This document shows, in pieces, positions 1 to 7,757 of a stretch of 26,216 nt of DNA; the stretch's first letter is position 1; each line of letters begins with the position of its first letter. The translations under genes and the position numbers were made by a program. The stretch is from positions 1 through 26,216 of the forward strand of contig JBLMZW010000256.1 of assembly GCA_050259035.1 (NCBI GenBank), given 5' to 3'. Source of the DNA: JBLMZW01 sp050259035. GTDB lineage: Bacteria > Bacillota > Syntrophomonadia > Syntrophomonadales > DTU052. The notes under the pieces are model-generated. The model ran no database searches and was not told where the DNA came from. It saw nothing but the letters and a program-made list of their open reading frames with translations.

Positions 1-6
1 CGTCCG

Positions 7-34
7 GGGGCCTCTCCCAAAGGAGTCCAGCCCC
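7..34 (-). promoter_or_regulatory. Hairpin in the presumed flagellin (hag) leader
   Basis: Inverted repeat in the leader downstream of the candidate sigma-D promoter. The outer stem is GGGGC (7-11) with GCCCC (30-34); the inner stem is CTCC (14-17) with GGAG (22-25), closing a four-base loop. No T-run follows on the minus strand, so it is not a simple terminator. On the transcript, GGA-type motifs fall in the hairpin, and CsrA is known to bind GGA in hairpins of the B. subtilis hag leader. That this is a CsrA target is inference, since hag itself is outside the window. Confidence 0.45.
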
Positions 35-57
35 ACCAAACAGTGTATTTGTTATCT

Positions 58-85
58 GTATCGAGAAACAGTTAGAAATACTTTA
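58..85 (-). promoter_or_regulatory. Candidate sigma-D promoter for the gene beyond the left edge (probably hag)
   Basis: On the minus strand TAAA (82-85) is followed after 16 bases by CTCGATAC (58-65). The sigma-D (FliA) consensus is TAAA, about 15 bases, then GCCGATAA or GCCGATAT, so five of eight -10 positions match. It lies just after the csrA terminator, where B. subtilis has the sigma-D promoter of hag. The spacer is one base longer than usual. Confidence 0.4.
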
Positions 86-90
86 ACACT

Positions 91-117
91 AAAAAAGACC
101 CTTGACGGGTCTCTTTT
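91..117 (-). terminator. Terminator after csrA
   Basis: On the minus strand the stem GACCC / GGGTC (97-101 and 107-111, five-base loop), extended by one A-T pair, is followed by a run of six T. It lies 33 bases past the csrA stop and closes the flagellar/competence transcript. The flanking A and T runs mean it could also work in the other orientation. Confidence 0.8.
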
Positions 118-149
118 ATCATTTTATTTTAATGTTTTTCAGGTATAGT

Positions 150-389
150 TTATTCCTTATCCTCAGGATTCTTAACCGCTTTCATCAGGCCTTCCAATCC
201 CTTGGCGGCTACGCTGGCCTGCCGGTTAGCCTCAGTTATCTCATCGAATACTTCTTTGCGGTAAACCGGTACACTCCGGGGTGCGTTAATTCCTATTCTT
301 ATCTGGTCTCCCTGGATATCCACCACCACAATCTCGATATCATCACCGATTATCAGGCTCTCGTTCTTCTTCCTCGTCAATACCAACAT
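150..389 (-). CDS. csrA: CsrA, carbon storage/flagellin translation regulator
   Basis: RNA-binding translational regulator; in B. subtilis it represses translation of flagellin mRNA and is held in check by FliW. The 79-residue product starts MLVLTRKKNESLIIGDDIEI, the signature beta-strand start of CsrA, and keeps the RNA-contact residues L4, R6 and R44 in the segment GINAPRSVPVYRKE. The C-terminal tail is somewhat longer than in Gram-negative CsrA (about 61 aa), as is usual in Firmicutes. The start is supported by an AGGGGGG site seven to nine bases upstream that overlaps the end of fliW. It is the last gene of the operon, 14 bases after fliW, and is followed by a terminator and a likely hag promoter. 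Identification is secure. Confidence 0.96.
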   Translation of the reverse strand: MLVLTRKKNESLIIGDDIEIVVVDIQGDQIRIGINAPRSVPVYRKEVFDEITEANRQASVAAKGLEGLMKAVKNPEDKE

Positions 390-403
390 TCGTTAAGCCC
401 CCC

Positions 404-856
404 TTACCTTGCCTGGGCCTGTTTTTTCCCATCCTGTGGGAAAATCAAGTGGTTGGTTAAGTAAGGGCTCTGCGGTGGAATTGCCTGGATACCTCGATTA
501 TGCTTTATGCTTATCAAAACAGGTGCCAGAAGGTTAGCGGTGGTACGGTGAAAATCTTCGGGAATGGAGAGAATAACGTAGACCAGCATATCCTCTTCCT
601 TCTCAACCTCCAGAAATGCCAGAGCATCTGAGCTTACATGCAGTTCATAGTCAGGAAAAAACACCCGCGGATTGGTTACCACAAACACCAGATCCGGCTT
701 CTGGGCCGACTGCATAAAGCAGAAAGGGCTTCCCGGCTCACTCTCGATGAAGATAAAGCCCTTCTCCTCAGTAAAGCCCGGTAGGCCCAATGGAAAACCT
801 ACGATCTGCTCCTCTTTCACCTCAATTTCACCAAAACGGGAAGTCTTAACTTTCAT
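404..856 (-). CDS. fliW: FliW, flagellar assembly factor and CsrA antagonist
   Basis: FliW binds CsrA and, competitively, flagellin; when flagellin is exported, freed FliW sequesters CsrA and flagellin translation resumes. The 150-aa product has the FliW layout: an N-terminal MKVKTSRFGEIEV strand, the segment VGFPLGLPGFTEEKGFIFIE, a central DLVFVVTNPRVFFPDYELHV block and the late block LLAPVLISIKHNRGIQ. Length equals the family norm (about 145-150 aa). An upstream GAGAGGGTAGG supports the start. It lies directly before csrA, the order in B. subtilis, so the two partners are made from one message. Confidence 0.95.
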   Translation of the reverse strand: MKVKTSRFGEIEVKEEQIVGFPLGLPGFTEEKGFIFIESEPGSPFCFMQSAQKPDLVFVVTNPRVFFPDYELHVSSDALAFLEVEKEEDMLVYVILSIPEDFHRTTANLLAPVLISIKHNRGIQAIPPQSPYLTNHLIFPQDGKKQAQAR

Positions 857-917
857 TTCCTACCCTCTCTTCTAAAGGATTTATTGCATGCGGTTTACCC
901 CGCCCTATACCCTATGT

Positions 918-1472
918 TTATCCTACCATCTCCAGATCGCCCTGAAGATATACCCTGATCTCTGGTTCAACCAGATAAAAAGCTCGAATGTTTTCCCACC
1001 TGGACCTAATCCTTAACAGCTCCATGTTCGATTTAACCTTGAGTTCGGATGGTGTAGCTTTAACCTCTACGTCAGAGGTTTCAAAGTTTATTTCTGGTGG
1101 TTGTTTGGGTACCACAGCAATATTATACTCTCTGATATTAAAGCTTTCATCCCGGGCCAGGTCTGCCAGGGTATAACCTTTCTGTGGTTCTGATAGACGA
1201 TCCCCTTCCTTAACAGTCTGGCCTATCTCATTTAAAACATGGTCTTCGGCCTGCCCGGCGAAATAATCAACCATGGCTTTCGGGCTGCGTATCCCCATGT
1301 CCTCCCAGCACCTGGTATAATCTATATCGATTTTCGGGTAATCAAACTTAATCTTTAATTTTGCATCTTTTGATTCCAGCAAAAAGCTGCCGGGTACCCT
1401 ATCTATTTTCATAGTTGGTAACCGGAAGCTTAAACCTAAAACGGCATTTTGTTGTTCAATGCGCAGTTGCAT
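918..1472 (-). CDS. DUF6470 family flagellar-operon protein (YviE-like)
   Basis: A 184-aa protein of the DUF6470/YviE type, found in Firmicute flagellar operons between flgL and fliW; molecular function is not established. It has no signal peptide or membrane segment. The N-terminus MQLRIEQQNAVLGL and the following lysine-rich strands (KLKIKFDYPKIDIDYTRCWE) match my memory of the family, as does the pattern of alternating short beta strands with a Pro-rich stretch VVPKQPPEINFET in the second half. The start ATG is preceded by GGGGGG about five bases away. Family assignment rests on position and overall look rather than a catalytic motif. Confidence 0.8.
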   Translation of the reverse strand: MQLRIEQQNAVLGLSFRLPTMKIDRVPGSFLLESKDAKLKIKFDYPKIDIDYTRCWEDMGIRSPKAMVDYFAGQAEDHVLNEIGQTVKEGDRLSEPQKGYTLADLARDESFNIREYNIAVVPKQPPEINFETSDVEVKATPSELKVKSNMELLRIRSRWENIRAFYLVEPEIRVYLQGDLEMVG

Positions 1473-1483
1473 CCTTGCACCCC

Positions 1484-1515
1484 CCGAGAAATCGGAGGTC
1501 TCCCTCAGCCTGAGG
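1484..1515 (-). promoter_or_regulatory. Two small inverted repeats in the leader of the DUF6470 gene
   Basis: Between flgL and the DUF6470 start are CCGA-GAAA-TCGG (1484-1495) and CCTCA-GCC-TGAGG (1503-1515), with GGAG-GT-CTCC bridging them. They sit immediately upstream of the ribosome binding site. They could form alternative hairpins that influence translation or mark a processing point. No T-run follows, so a terminator is unlikely. Function unknown. Confidence 0.3.
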
Positions 1516-1554
1516 TTAATAATTTCTTACTTAAAATATACACTATTTTCCTTA

Positions 1555-4368
1555 TTATTTCAAAAAATCTACCAGGGTCGGTTGAATAATACGACTACCG
1601 GCTGAGAGGGATGCTTTATAAACGTTCTCCTGCGCCATTAGTTCCATTATTACTTTTGCCATATCAGCATCTTCAACGTTACTCAACAACTCAGTATAGT
1701 TGGCGGTGGCATCAATCAGGCGATTTTTCTGTGTCTCAAGGCGGTTAGTCTTAGCCCCCACTCGGGCTTGAGCATTAATCAGCATCGAAAACTCGTCGTC
1801 GATTTCGCCTATGCGTTCGGAAACCCGATCATAGAAACTGCTGTACAGTAAATCAGTATCCAGGTTTTCTGCGCCAGTGGATTCGGTTACCAGAGTACGC
1901 TGTAATTCAGTGGATAAACTGCGAAGAGTCTGAAATATCCCGGAATTACTGGTATCAAAGTTAATACCGGTAGTAAAAGACGCGGTCTCGCCGTCAGCCA
2001 TTCCGCGAATATTAAGTTTTAGATTGGCGTTGTTCCATTCTCCTTCTTCATTAATATTGAAGTAACTGAGGTTAATATCCTGCGGCACCTCAACATTTTG
2101 ATCCAGCACCAGGGTTCTGGAGAAATTCAAGGCAGGGTCGCTGGTATTGGTTCCCTGTAGAACTATTGATTTATCACCGGCGTTGCTGGCTGCAGTAACA
2201 TGGTAAACCAGCTTATCTCCCACCGTAATATTATCCGCTGGAACAAAACTAAGATTATTAATGGTAATATCACCGATGGTCATGTTTTGGGTGGTTGCTC
2301 CATCGGCTTTTAAAGTAATATCCTGGTGAAAGCTTTTATAGGTTCCATCCTTGGCTACCTGATTAGATATAACGCGAAAGGTTACATCGGTTCCCGCCTT
2401 GTCAACAACCTCTAAAAGGATATCCCCGTTATAATCTAAATCAACCGGCAGGGTTTCTGTGCGCAGGGTTAGCTGGGAGGGAATCGGGGCCTTCTGTATG
2501 TATTCTGTAACCGGTTGGGTTCCGGGTTCCAGGGTTGCGACTGCTGCTGCCAAACCAGTATGAGTGGTAATCCCATACTGATAATTGGCAGGAAGACCAT
2601 CTCCGAAAACTCCTGTCATATAATTGGATTCAGTTGTCCAGCCAACTACCTCAGGGGACTGTAAGAGAGTTTTAGTCGGCAGTTCCAGGCTGCTGTTTTT
2701 ACTGTAGCCTTCACCATCCAGCCAGAAACCTTTCAGATCCAGGGTAGACTTATCCCGGACGATACTATCGGCGAAAACCCAGTTCCTGGTTTCCGTGTTG
2801 TCCTCGGGTCCGGTCATGGTTATTACCCGATCCTGGGACTCCACCTCATTCACCGGGGGAACCGTTTGAACCACCCAGGAATCGCCCGTAGAGAAGTGGG
2901 ACACGTCTTGCAGCTTCATCTGGGAAAACTGAAACTGGCTGGTGAAGTCATAATAGTCATATACACTTTCTCCTTCAGGAACCTGCAGGCTTTCTACATT
3001 TTCGTAAGCTGCTTTCTTTGTTTTCTGGGCGATATCCACGAAATTATCCTGCCCGTTGGTATTCAGCCAGATCCTTTCATTGGTATCAAAATACTTGGAC
3101 TCGCCGCTGAATTTATCCACCAGGTGGCATTTAACCTTGACCTGCACCCGCTGGTTAGCAGCATCGACTTCAGTAATTTCGAACAAAAACGACCCATTAT
3201 AGTTGTTAAAAGCGGCATCCGCAATTAGACTGCCATCCCCGGTATCAGTCAGGCCCTGACCGTTTGCGGTACTGCTTTGAAATTCCTTTTGCACCGTTGC
3301 CGTCGCACCCAGGTTGGTCGGGCCTCCAATTACTGCATCCTCGGGCGTATTTTCCACCACCAGACGGGAGCCAATCCCGAAACCAGCGGCCAGGGTATTT
3401 ATTTCAATTGGGTCAATGGTTACTTTACCCTTCCCGATCTGTACCGCGCCGCTGGAGAAAACTCCAGCTGTGCCGTTATTTAAGGTTAATTGTTGAGTCT
3501 CCAGAAATGAATCCCCGGCTACACTGTCATGCTGCCGGTAGGTCAGATTGACCTTAACCTCAACCACCTCAGTGGGGTTGGTTTCCGAGTAAGTAATATC
3601 TGCTATCTCCATTTTCAGGCTGGCCCCTACATTATGAGTGCCATCCGAATCAGGCAAAGTAGATACAATCTGAGTGGAAGCATCAAAGCCATCAAAAATC
3701 GCGTTATCTCCGTCCATGTTTCTCCAATCATTGGGGTTCAGATTATCAATTCGGGTCAGAGTCGAAGTCGTCATGTTGGCAGTGAACTCACCCTCGGGCA
3801 TCCGGTCATAGGTTAAATCATAATAATTATTCCCCATGAAAAAACTGCGCATATTAGAGTTAACGGCAACATCAACCCCCTGGCTAATTTCAATGGCAAC
3901 ACCATTGTCGTTTCCCGACCAGCATCCGTTTGAATATGCCGCTTCAGTATAGTTGCTCCCAGAAAACAAATATTTATCACCGTATGTACTGTTGGCAATA
4001 TCCTTAGCCTGCTCCACCAATTGTTCGATTTCAAGCCCGATAGCCGTACGAGACTCCTGCGAGTTGGTTCCGTTCGCACCCCGCAGAGCAAGTTCCCGGG
4101 CTCTGTGCATAATAGTAGTCATCTGGGTCATGGCATCGTCGGTAGTATCCATCCAGCTTGTTCCTTCATCGATATTGGCCTGGTATTTTTCCGTCTCCGT
4201 AATTTTCCTGCGCATACGTAAATCAGTGATGGTCCCGACCGGGTCATCACTGGGCTTCGAAATTCTTTTCCCAGAAGACATCATTCGCTCATAGACTGAA
4301 AGCCGCTCCAAATTAGAGCCCAGGGCTCGATTATACTGGGTTATCATCATCCGATTGGTAATTCGCAT
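1555..4368 (-). CDS. flgL: FlgL (HAP3), hook-filament junction protein with giant central insertion
   Basis: FlgL forms the distal ring of the hook-filament junction and is exported by the flagellar type III system with FlgN. Both polymerising ends are typical: an N-terminal coil (MRITNRMMITQYNRAL to about residue 140, ending DKYLFSGS) and a C-terminal coil (about 805-937, including ERIGEIDDEFSMLINAQARV and DADMAKVIMELMAQENVY). Usual FlgL is about 300 aa; this one is 937, with roughly 640 extra residues in the exposed middle. That insertion contains three copies of a beta-rich module (about 248-341, 391-503, 647-726), also present once in FlgK. I start at the second ATG (4366-4368): the GGGGAGG site is eight bases upstream, whereas an ATG at 4374 would be only two to four bases away. 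It follows flgK by about 100 bases. Confidence 0.93.
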   Translation of the reverse strand: MRITNRMMITQYNRALGSNLERLSVYERMMSSGKRISKPSDDPVGTITDLRMRRKITETEKYQANIDEGTSWMDTTDDAMTQMTTIMHRARELALRGANGTNSQESRTAIGLEIEQLVEQAKDIANSTYGDKYLFSGSNYTEAAYSNGCWSGNDNGVAIEISQGVDVAVNSNMRSFFMGNNYYDLTYDRMPEGEFTANMTTSTLTRIDNLNPNDWRNMDGDNAIFDGFDASTQIVSTLPDSDGTHNVGASLKMEIADITYSETNPTEVVEVKVNLTYRQHDSVAGDSFLETQQLTLNNGTAGVFSSGAVQIGKGKVTIDPIEINTLAAGFGIGSRLVVENTPEDAVIGGPTNLGATATVQKEFQSSTANGQGLTDTGDGSLIADAAFNNYNGSFLFEITEVDAANQRVQVKVKCHLVDKFSGESKYFDTNERIWLNTNGQDNFVDIAQKTKKAAYENVESLQVPEGESVYDYYDFTSQFQFSQMKLQDVSHFSTGDSWVVQTVPPVNEVESQDRVITMTGPEDNTETRNWVFADSIVRDKSTLDLKGFWLDGEGYSKNSSLELPTKTLLQSPEVVGWTTESNYMTGVFGDGLPANYQYGITTHTGLAAAVATLEPGTQPVTEYIQKAPIPSQLTLRTETLPVDLDYNGDILLEVVDKAGTDVTFRVISNQVAKDGTYKSFHQDITLKADGATTQNMTIGDITINNLSFVPADNITVGDKLVYHVTAASNAGDKSIVLQGTNTSDPALNFSRTLVLDQNVEVPQDINLSYFNINEEGEWNNANLKLNIRGMADGETASFTTGINFDTSNSGIFQTLRSLSTELQRTLVTESTGAENLDTDLLYSSFYDRVSERIGEIDDEFSMLINAQARVGAKTNRLETQKNRLIDATANYTELLSNVEDADMAKVIMELMAQENVYKASLSAGSRIIQPTLVDFLK

Positions 4369-4470
4369 GAACATCGCCTCCCCTCGGGGTTGTATTTATC
4401 AACGGTCTTAATCCCGTTTAAGTAATCAAACCAAGGCCGTCATAATTGTTTCATTCCGAACCCGGTATCA

Positions 4471-6720
4471 TTACAGCCCCACCGTCCCCATCCGGTTAAT
4501 AATAGTCTCCAGGGCCTGGTCGATGGTAGTCATATAACGAGCAGCCGCATTATACGCCTGCTCAAACTTAATCATGTTGGTCATTTCTTCATCCAGAGAG
4601 ACCCCGCTTACCGATTGTCTTTTGGTCTCTATCTGATTCACCAGAGTCTCTTCATTACTAATCATTCGTTCTGCTTGTTGAGTAATAACACCGTTCTGCG
4701 ATACAGTGGTTGACCAGTAATCATCCATGGTGTAACCGCCCAGGCCAGTCACTGTCGCTTGCTTAATCCGTGCCATGCTCAACGCGTTTCCCCCATCACC
4801 ACTATTGATACGATTGCCGTAACTATCATGGGTGGCACTTTTGGCAGCGGCGATATAATCCACACTCTTTTTTATCTCATCACTAAGTTCAATATTGTCC
4901 GCCCATTCAAAATCGGAGGAAACATCTCCATAAGCCTTGAAGAAGTCCACGTTGGTATCGTTGGGGTAGGTGTTAAGGTTATAACCTTTGCGGTGCTGTT
5001 TATTCATTTCCTCCACTATATTTTTAGCCAGGGTATTTAACCTATCCATTATCGTCGGGACAATACCAGTATAAGGATCCACAATCTCCTGGGAAAAAAC
5101 TTCTCTGTCAGTTTTGCCGGTGCGGTTAACCAAAAATGCCTCCGCATCCTTCAACTGTTCTTCACTGAAAGTCACCTCAAAGCTGTCGTTACGCATAACC
5201 TCACCGGTAACCTCATCTAATGCGAAGCTCCCCAGGTTAAGCCGGCGATTTTCTAAAACACCATCGTCAAACCAGTACTGCAATTCATTAGTACGGCTGG
5301 AACTGGTGGTATCCATATTGGTTAATAACAATCCGTCATTACTATTTGTCCCCGCCGTTCGCTCAGCGGTCAACCCCAGAACCAATTTGTCGCCCTTGCT
5401 AAAAGCCGCGCTACCGTTGGTCAGGGCGGTTAGGCTTAAATCAAGGGATTCTGCACCACCGTCACCATCAAGATCCAGGCCAGAAAGCACCATATCGCCT
5501 CCGGCACCCCAATTGGTGACGTTTATGGTCCCCGTATTAACATAATGGCTCCCAGTGCGATCAATGGTATCGGTTGTATAACGGACTACCAGATTGTTGG
5601 CATCATCCTTGCTGACAACTTCGAGCAGTATTTGACCGTTTAAATCATTTCGGCTGGTGGTTGAAGTCATTCCGGTTTCCGGGACCAAATTCCCGCTGTA
5701 TTGACTGTATTCGTACAACCGGTTCACCTGGGAAGCAGAGGCGGCGTCATCATCTGCCGTCTGAGTCTTAATGCTTTTATTCAGAATGGAGTCTTCAAAA
5801 TAATCGGCTACCCTGGTGATATTCGTTTCATGGGTATCCCAAAACAGGTTATTGATACCCCGAGCTTCTAATAGGCCCTGCAACTCACCGTTGCCAACGC
5901 TTACTTCCAGGTTGGGGCTGTCCTGCCACACCACTCGATTCATTCCGTTGGCATCCTGGGAAGCCTCAAGTTTGGCGTAAAATTGACCATAGACCAGGGA
6001 TCTCCCGCCTACTACCACGGTTATGGAATTGGCCTTTTCGGAGATCACATCAATATCAACTATCTTGGACATCTTGTCCAGCAAAAGGTCACGACGATCC
6101 AAAAGGTCATTAGGCTTTTGCCCGGTTATACTTACCTCCTGGATCTGCTTGTTTAAAACCGCTATCTGGCTAGCCAGGTCGTTAACCTCATCGACCTTAA
6201 TCTTAACCGTACTGTTAAGGTCAGCCTGTAACTCCTTGGCTTGCTGGTAGAGATGATGAAAGGTATCACAGAGATCGTTTGCGCTTTCATATACTGTCCC
6301 TCTAACGCTTTCTGTTTCCGGGTGCTGGCTGAGGTCCTCCAGACTGGACCAGAAACTGTTAAGAACTGTCCCCAGACTGTTATTAGTTGGTTCGTTCAGG
6401 ATGCCTTCCACCTTATCCAGGGCATCCTTTTTAGTGCTCCACAAGCCCAGGTTTTTGTTCTCGTTGCGAAACTGTAAATCATAAAAATTATCGCGCAAAC
6501 GCCTGATTTCAGTAACTTCGACGCCAGTGCCGAACTGGCCTAAAGAGACATGATACATCTGAGGGGCACTGAAAGGACTGGTAGTCTTTAGTACCGCTTC
6601 CTGGCGGGTATAGCCCTCGGTATTGGCATTGGCTACATTATGACCGGTTACATCCAGGGCATACTGGTTGGCCAGAACGGCTCTCTTGCCCAGTTCCAAA
6701 CTCATGAAAGTAGATCTCAT
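4471..6720 (-). CDS. flgK: FlgK (HAP1), enlarged hook-filament junction protein
   Basis: FlgK is the hook-proximal junction protein. The N-terminus (LELGKRAVLANQYALDVTGH, then NVANANTEGYTRQ) and the C-terminus (SGVSLDEEMTNMIKFEQAYN, AARYMTTIDQALETIINRMG) are diagnostic. B. subtilis FlgK is about 507 aa; this product is 749. The extra sequence falls after GELQGLLEARG (about residue 288) and before IMDRLNTLAKNIVEEMNKQH (about 557), where ordinary FlgK has a short linker. Residues 361-452 of the insertion are a module starting NGQILLEVV and ending GDKLVLGLTA, like one in FlgL (NGDILLEVV ... GDKLVYHVTA). GGAGGAG five bases upstream supports the start. The gene sits between flgN and flgL, so chaperone and clients are co-transcribed. 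Confidence 0.95.
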   Translation of the reverse strand: MRSTFMSLELGKRAVLANQYALDVTGHNVANANTEGYTRQEAVLKTTSPFSAPQMYHVSLGQFGTGVEVTEIRRLRDNFYDLQFRNENKNLGLWSTKKDALDKVEGILNEPTNNSLGTVLNSFWSSLEDLSQHPETESVRGTVYESANDLCDTFHHLYQQAKELQADLNSTVKIKVDEVNDLASQIAVLNKQIQEVSITGQKPNDLLDRRDLLLDKMSKIVDIDVISEKANSITVVVGGRSLVYGQFYAKLEASQDANGMNRVVWQDSPNLEVSVGNGELQGLLEARGINNLFWDTHETNITRVADYFEDSILNKSIKTQTADDDAASASQVNRLYEYSQYSGNLVPETGMTSTTSRNDLNGQILLEVVSKDDANNLVVRYTTDTIDRTGSHYVNTGTINVTNWGAGGDMVLSGLDLDGDGGAESLDLSLTALTNGSAAFSKGDKLVLGLTAERTAGTNSNDGLLLTNMDTTSSSRTNELQYWFDDGVLENRRLNLGSFALDEVTGEVMRNDSFEVTFSEEQLKDAEAFLVNRTGKTDREVFSQEIVDPYTGIVPTIMDRLNTLAKNIVEEMNKQHRKGYNLNTYPNDTNVDFFKAYGDVSSDFEWADNIELSDEIKKSVDYIAAAKSATHDSYGNRINSGDGGNALSMARIKQATVTGLGGYTMDDYWSTTVSQNGVITQQAERMISNEETLVNQIETKRQSVSGVSLDEEMTNMIKFEQAYNAAARYMTTIDQALETIINRMGTVGL

Positions 6721-6808
6721 GCGATCTCCTCCAAATCATAATTGAACTAGAATTAGATAGCCATCCCTGGCTCCAGCAAACGATTGCTGTTTGCTGTTCC
6801 TATTAAAT

Positions 6809-7312
6809 TTAGATCTTTTTATCCAGCAAACCTCGCGGTCGGGAGGCTTGGTTGACCATCCCCTGCGAGGAATAGGTTACATCATGGAATACTGAAAATA
6901 TGCCTTCCATAGTTCTGGTAAAAGCTAAAGCATCATTAATTATTTCATCGTTTTGTTCATTGATTTCCCTTAGCAATTTCAAGCTCGGTACCAAATTGTT
7001 AACTTTCTCCTTTAAAGCATTGGCCCACTTTCCGTCAAACCGTTCGATTCTAGCTATGATATTGCTGGCGGTCGTTTCTTCACGGTTCATTTCCAGCAGA
7101 TCAGCAATCAGGTTCTGGTCCTGGTAGCGGCGCTTCTCAACCTTTTCTAATTGGAATACCAGAGCATTCTCACGCCTGACGACTGCATCCAGTTCATTCA
7201 AGTCTCCAGAGATAACGACCTGCCTCTTTTGTTGAGCCAGGTCCATCATTCTTCCGATAATATCCGATTCAATTGTCAGATTTTGAAGCAAGTCGGTCAA
7301 TACCCGTTCCAT
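6809..7312 (-). CDS. flgN: FlgN, export chaperone for FlgK and FlgL
   Basis: Cytoplasmic chaperone that binds the C-terminal helices of FlgK and FlgL and delivers them to the flagellar export gate. The 167-aa sequence is almost wholly helical, without Cys, membrane segments or signal peptide. Family features are the start MERVLTDLLQNLTIE, the segment VVISGDLNELDAVVRRENAL and a following long heptad-rich helix. Length matches the family (about 150-165 aa). It begins ten bases after flgM, with an AAAGGTGA ribosome site inside the flgM end, and precedes its clients flgK and flgL, as in B. subtilis (yvyG). Confidence 0.9.
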   Translation of the reverse strand: MERVLTDLLQNLTIESDIIGRMMDLAQQKRQVVISGDLNELDAVVRRENALVFQLEKVEKRRYQDQNLIADLLEMNREETTASNIIARIERFDGKWANALKEKVNNLVPSLKLLREINEQNDEIINDALAFTRTMEGIFSVFHDVTYSSQGMVNQASRPRGLLDKKI

Positions 7313-7322
7313 GGCATCACCT

Positions 7323-7622
7323 TTAAACCAATATATCGGTCAATATATCAGACAATATTTTTTCAGCCACCTCTTCATTGTTTACCGTGTAGGTACCCGC
7401 TGCGATGGCTTCTTTCAATTCGTCAGTTTTACCACTCCTGGGCTCCTCCACTTGTTTGTAGGCGGTAATGAGCTTTTGTTTAAATTTACCCTCACCGGAA
7501 ATCAAAACCTCATCAGCCTTTCTGGCTTGACCTGCCACCTCTTTTTTGGGCATAGTCTTTTCTGTTTTCAACTGTTGACCGTAGACCTTGAGAAGATTCT
7601 GAACCTGGCCGTTAATTATCAT
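7323..7622 (-). CDS. flgM: FlgM, anti-sigma-D factor
   Basis: FlgM binds sigma-D (FliA) and blocks late flagellar transcription until it is relieved after hook completion. The 99-aa product has a flexible N-terminus beginning MIINGQVQNLLKVYGQ, a central KADEVLISGEGKF corresponding to the DELSLSP-type segment, and a helical C-terminus (DELKEAIAAGTYTVNNEEVA, EKILSDIL) that matches the sigma-binding helices. The length fits Firmicute FlgM (about 88-100 aa). The 135-base gap upstream holds a sigma-D-like promoter, so the gene is probably transcribed both by read-through from comF and from its own sigma-D promoter, giving feedback control. Confidence 0.93.
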   Translation of the reverse strand: MIINGQVQNLLKVYGQQLKTEKTMPKKEVAGQARKADEVLISGEGKFKQKLITAYKQVEEPRSGKTDELKEAIAAGTYTVNNEEVAEKILSDILTDILV

Positions 7623-7661
7623 GGGTATCCCCTGCCTTAAAGGTATTGGTTTCTAAGATAT

Positions 7662-7688
7662 TAATCGCCTAATTGACCCTAAATATTA
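7662..7688 (-). promoter_or_regulatory. Candidate sigma-D promoter for flgM
   Basis: On the minus strand TAAT (7685-7688), 15 bases, then GGCGATTA (7662-7669). This matches three of four -35 bases and six of eight -10 bases of the sigma-D consensus TAAA-N15-GCCGATAA, with the standard spacing. It lies about 40 bases upstream of the flgM start in the only sizeable gap of the comF-flagellar operon. B. subtilis flgM also has a sigma-D promoter. Confidence 0.5.
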
Positions 7689-7757
7689 ATTCCGATATTT
7701 TGGCTTCTAGCTAAAACTGCTTCTATTTACTCTTGATTTCTCCCGCAAGCGGGGCTA

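Noticed and set aside
3813..4091. 92-codon frame on the minus strand inside flgL
   Set aside because: Different frame within the well-supported flgL gene, no ribosome site, no homology that I recognise.
5114..5545. 143-codon open frame on the plus strand
   Set aside because: Antisense to flgK, Ser/Pro/Arg rich composition, no recognisable domain.
7742..7753. Small palindrome CCCGCAAGCGGG after yvyF as terminator
   Set aside because: Five-base stem with a two-base loop and no T-run; operon read-through into flgM is more likely.
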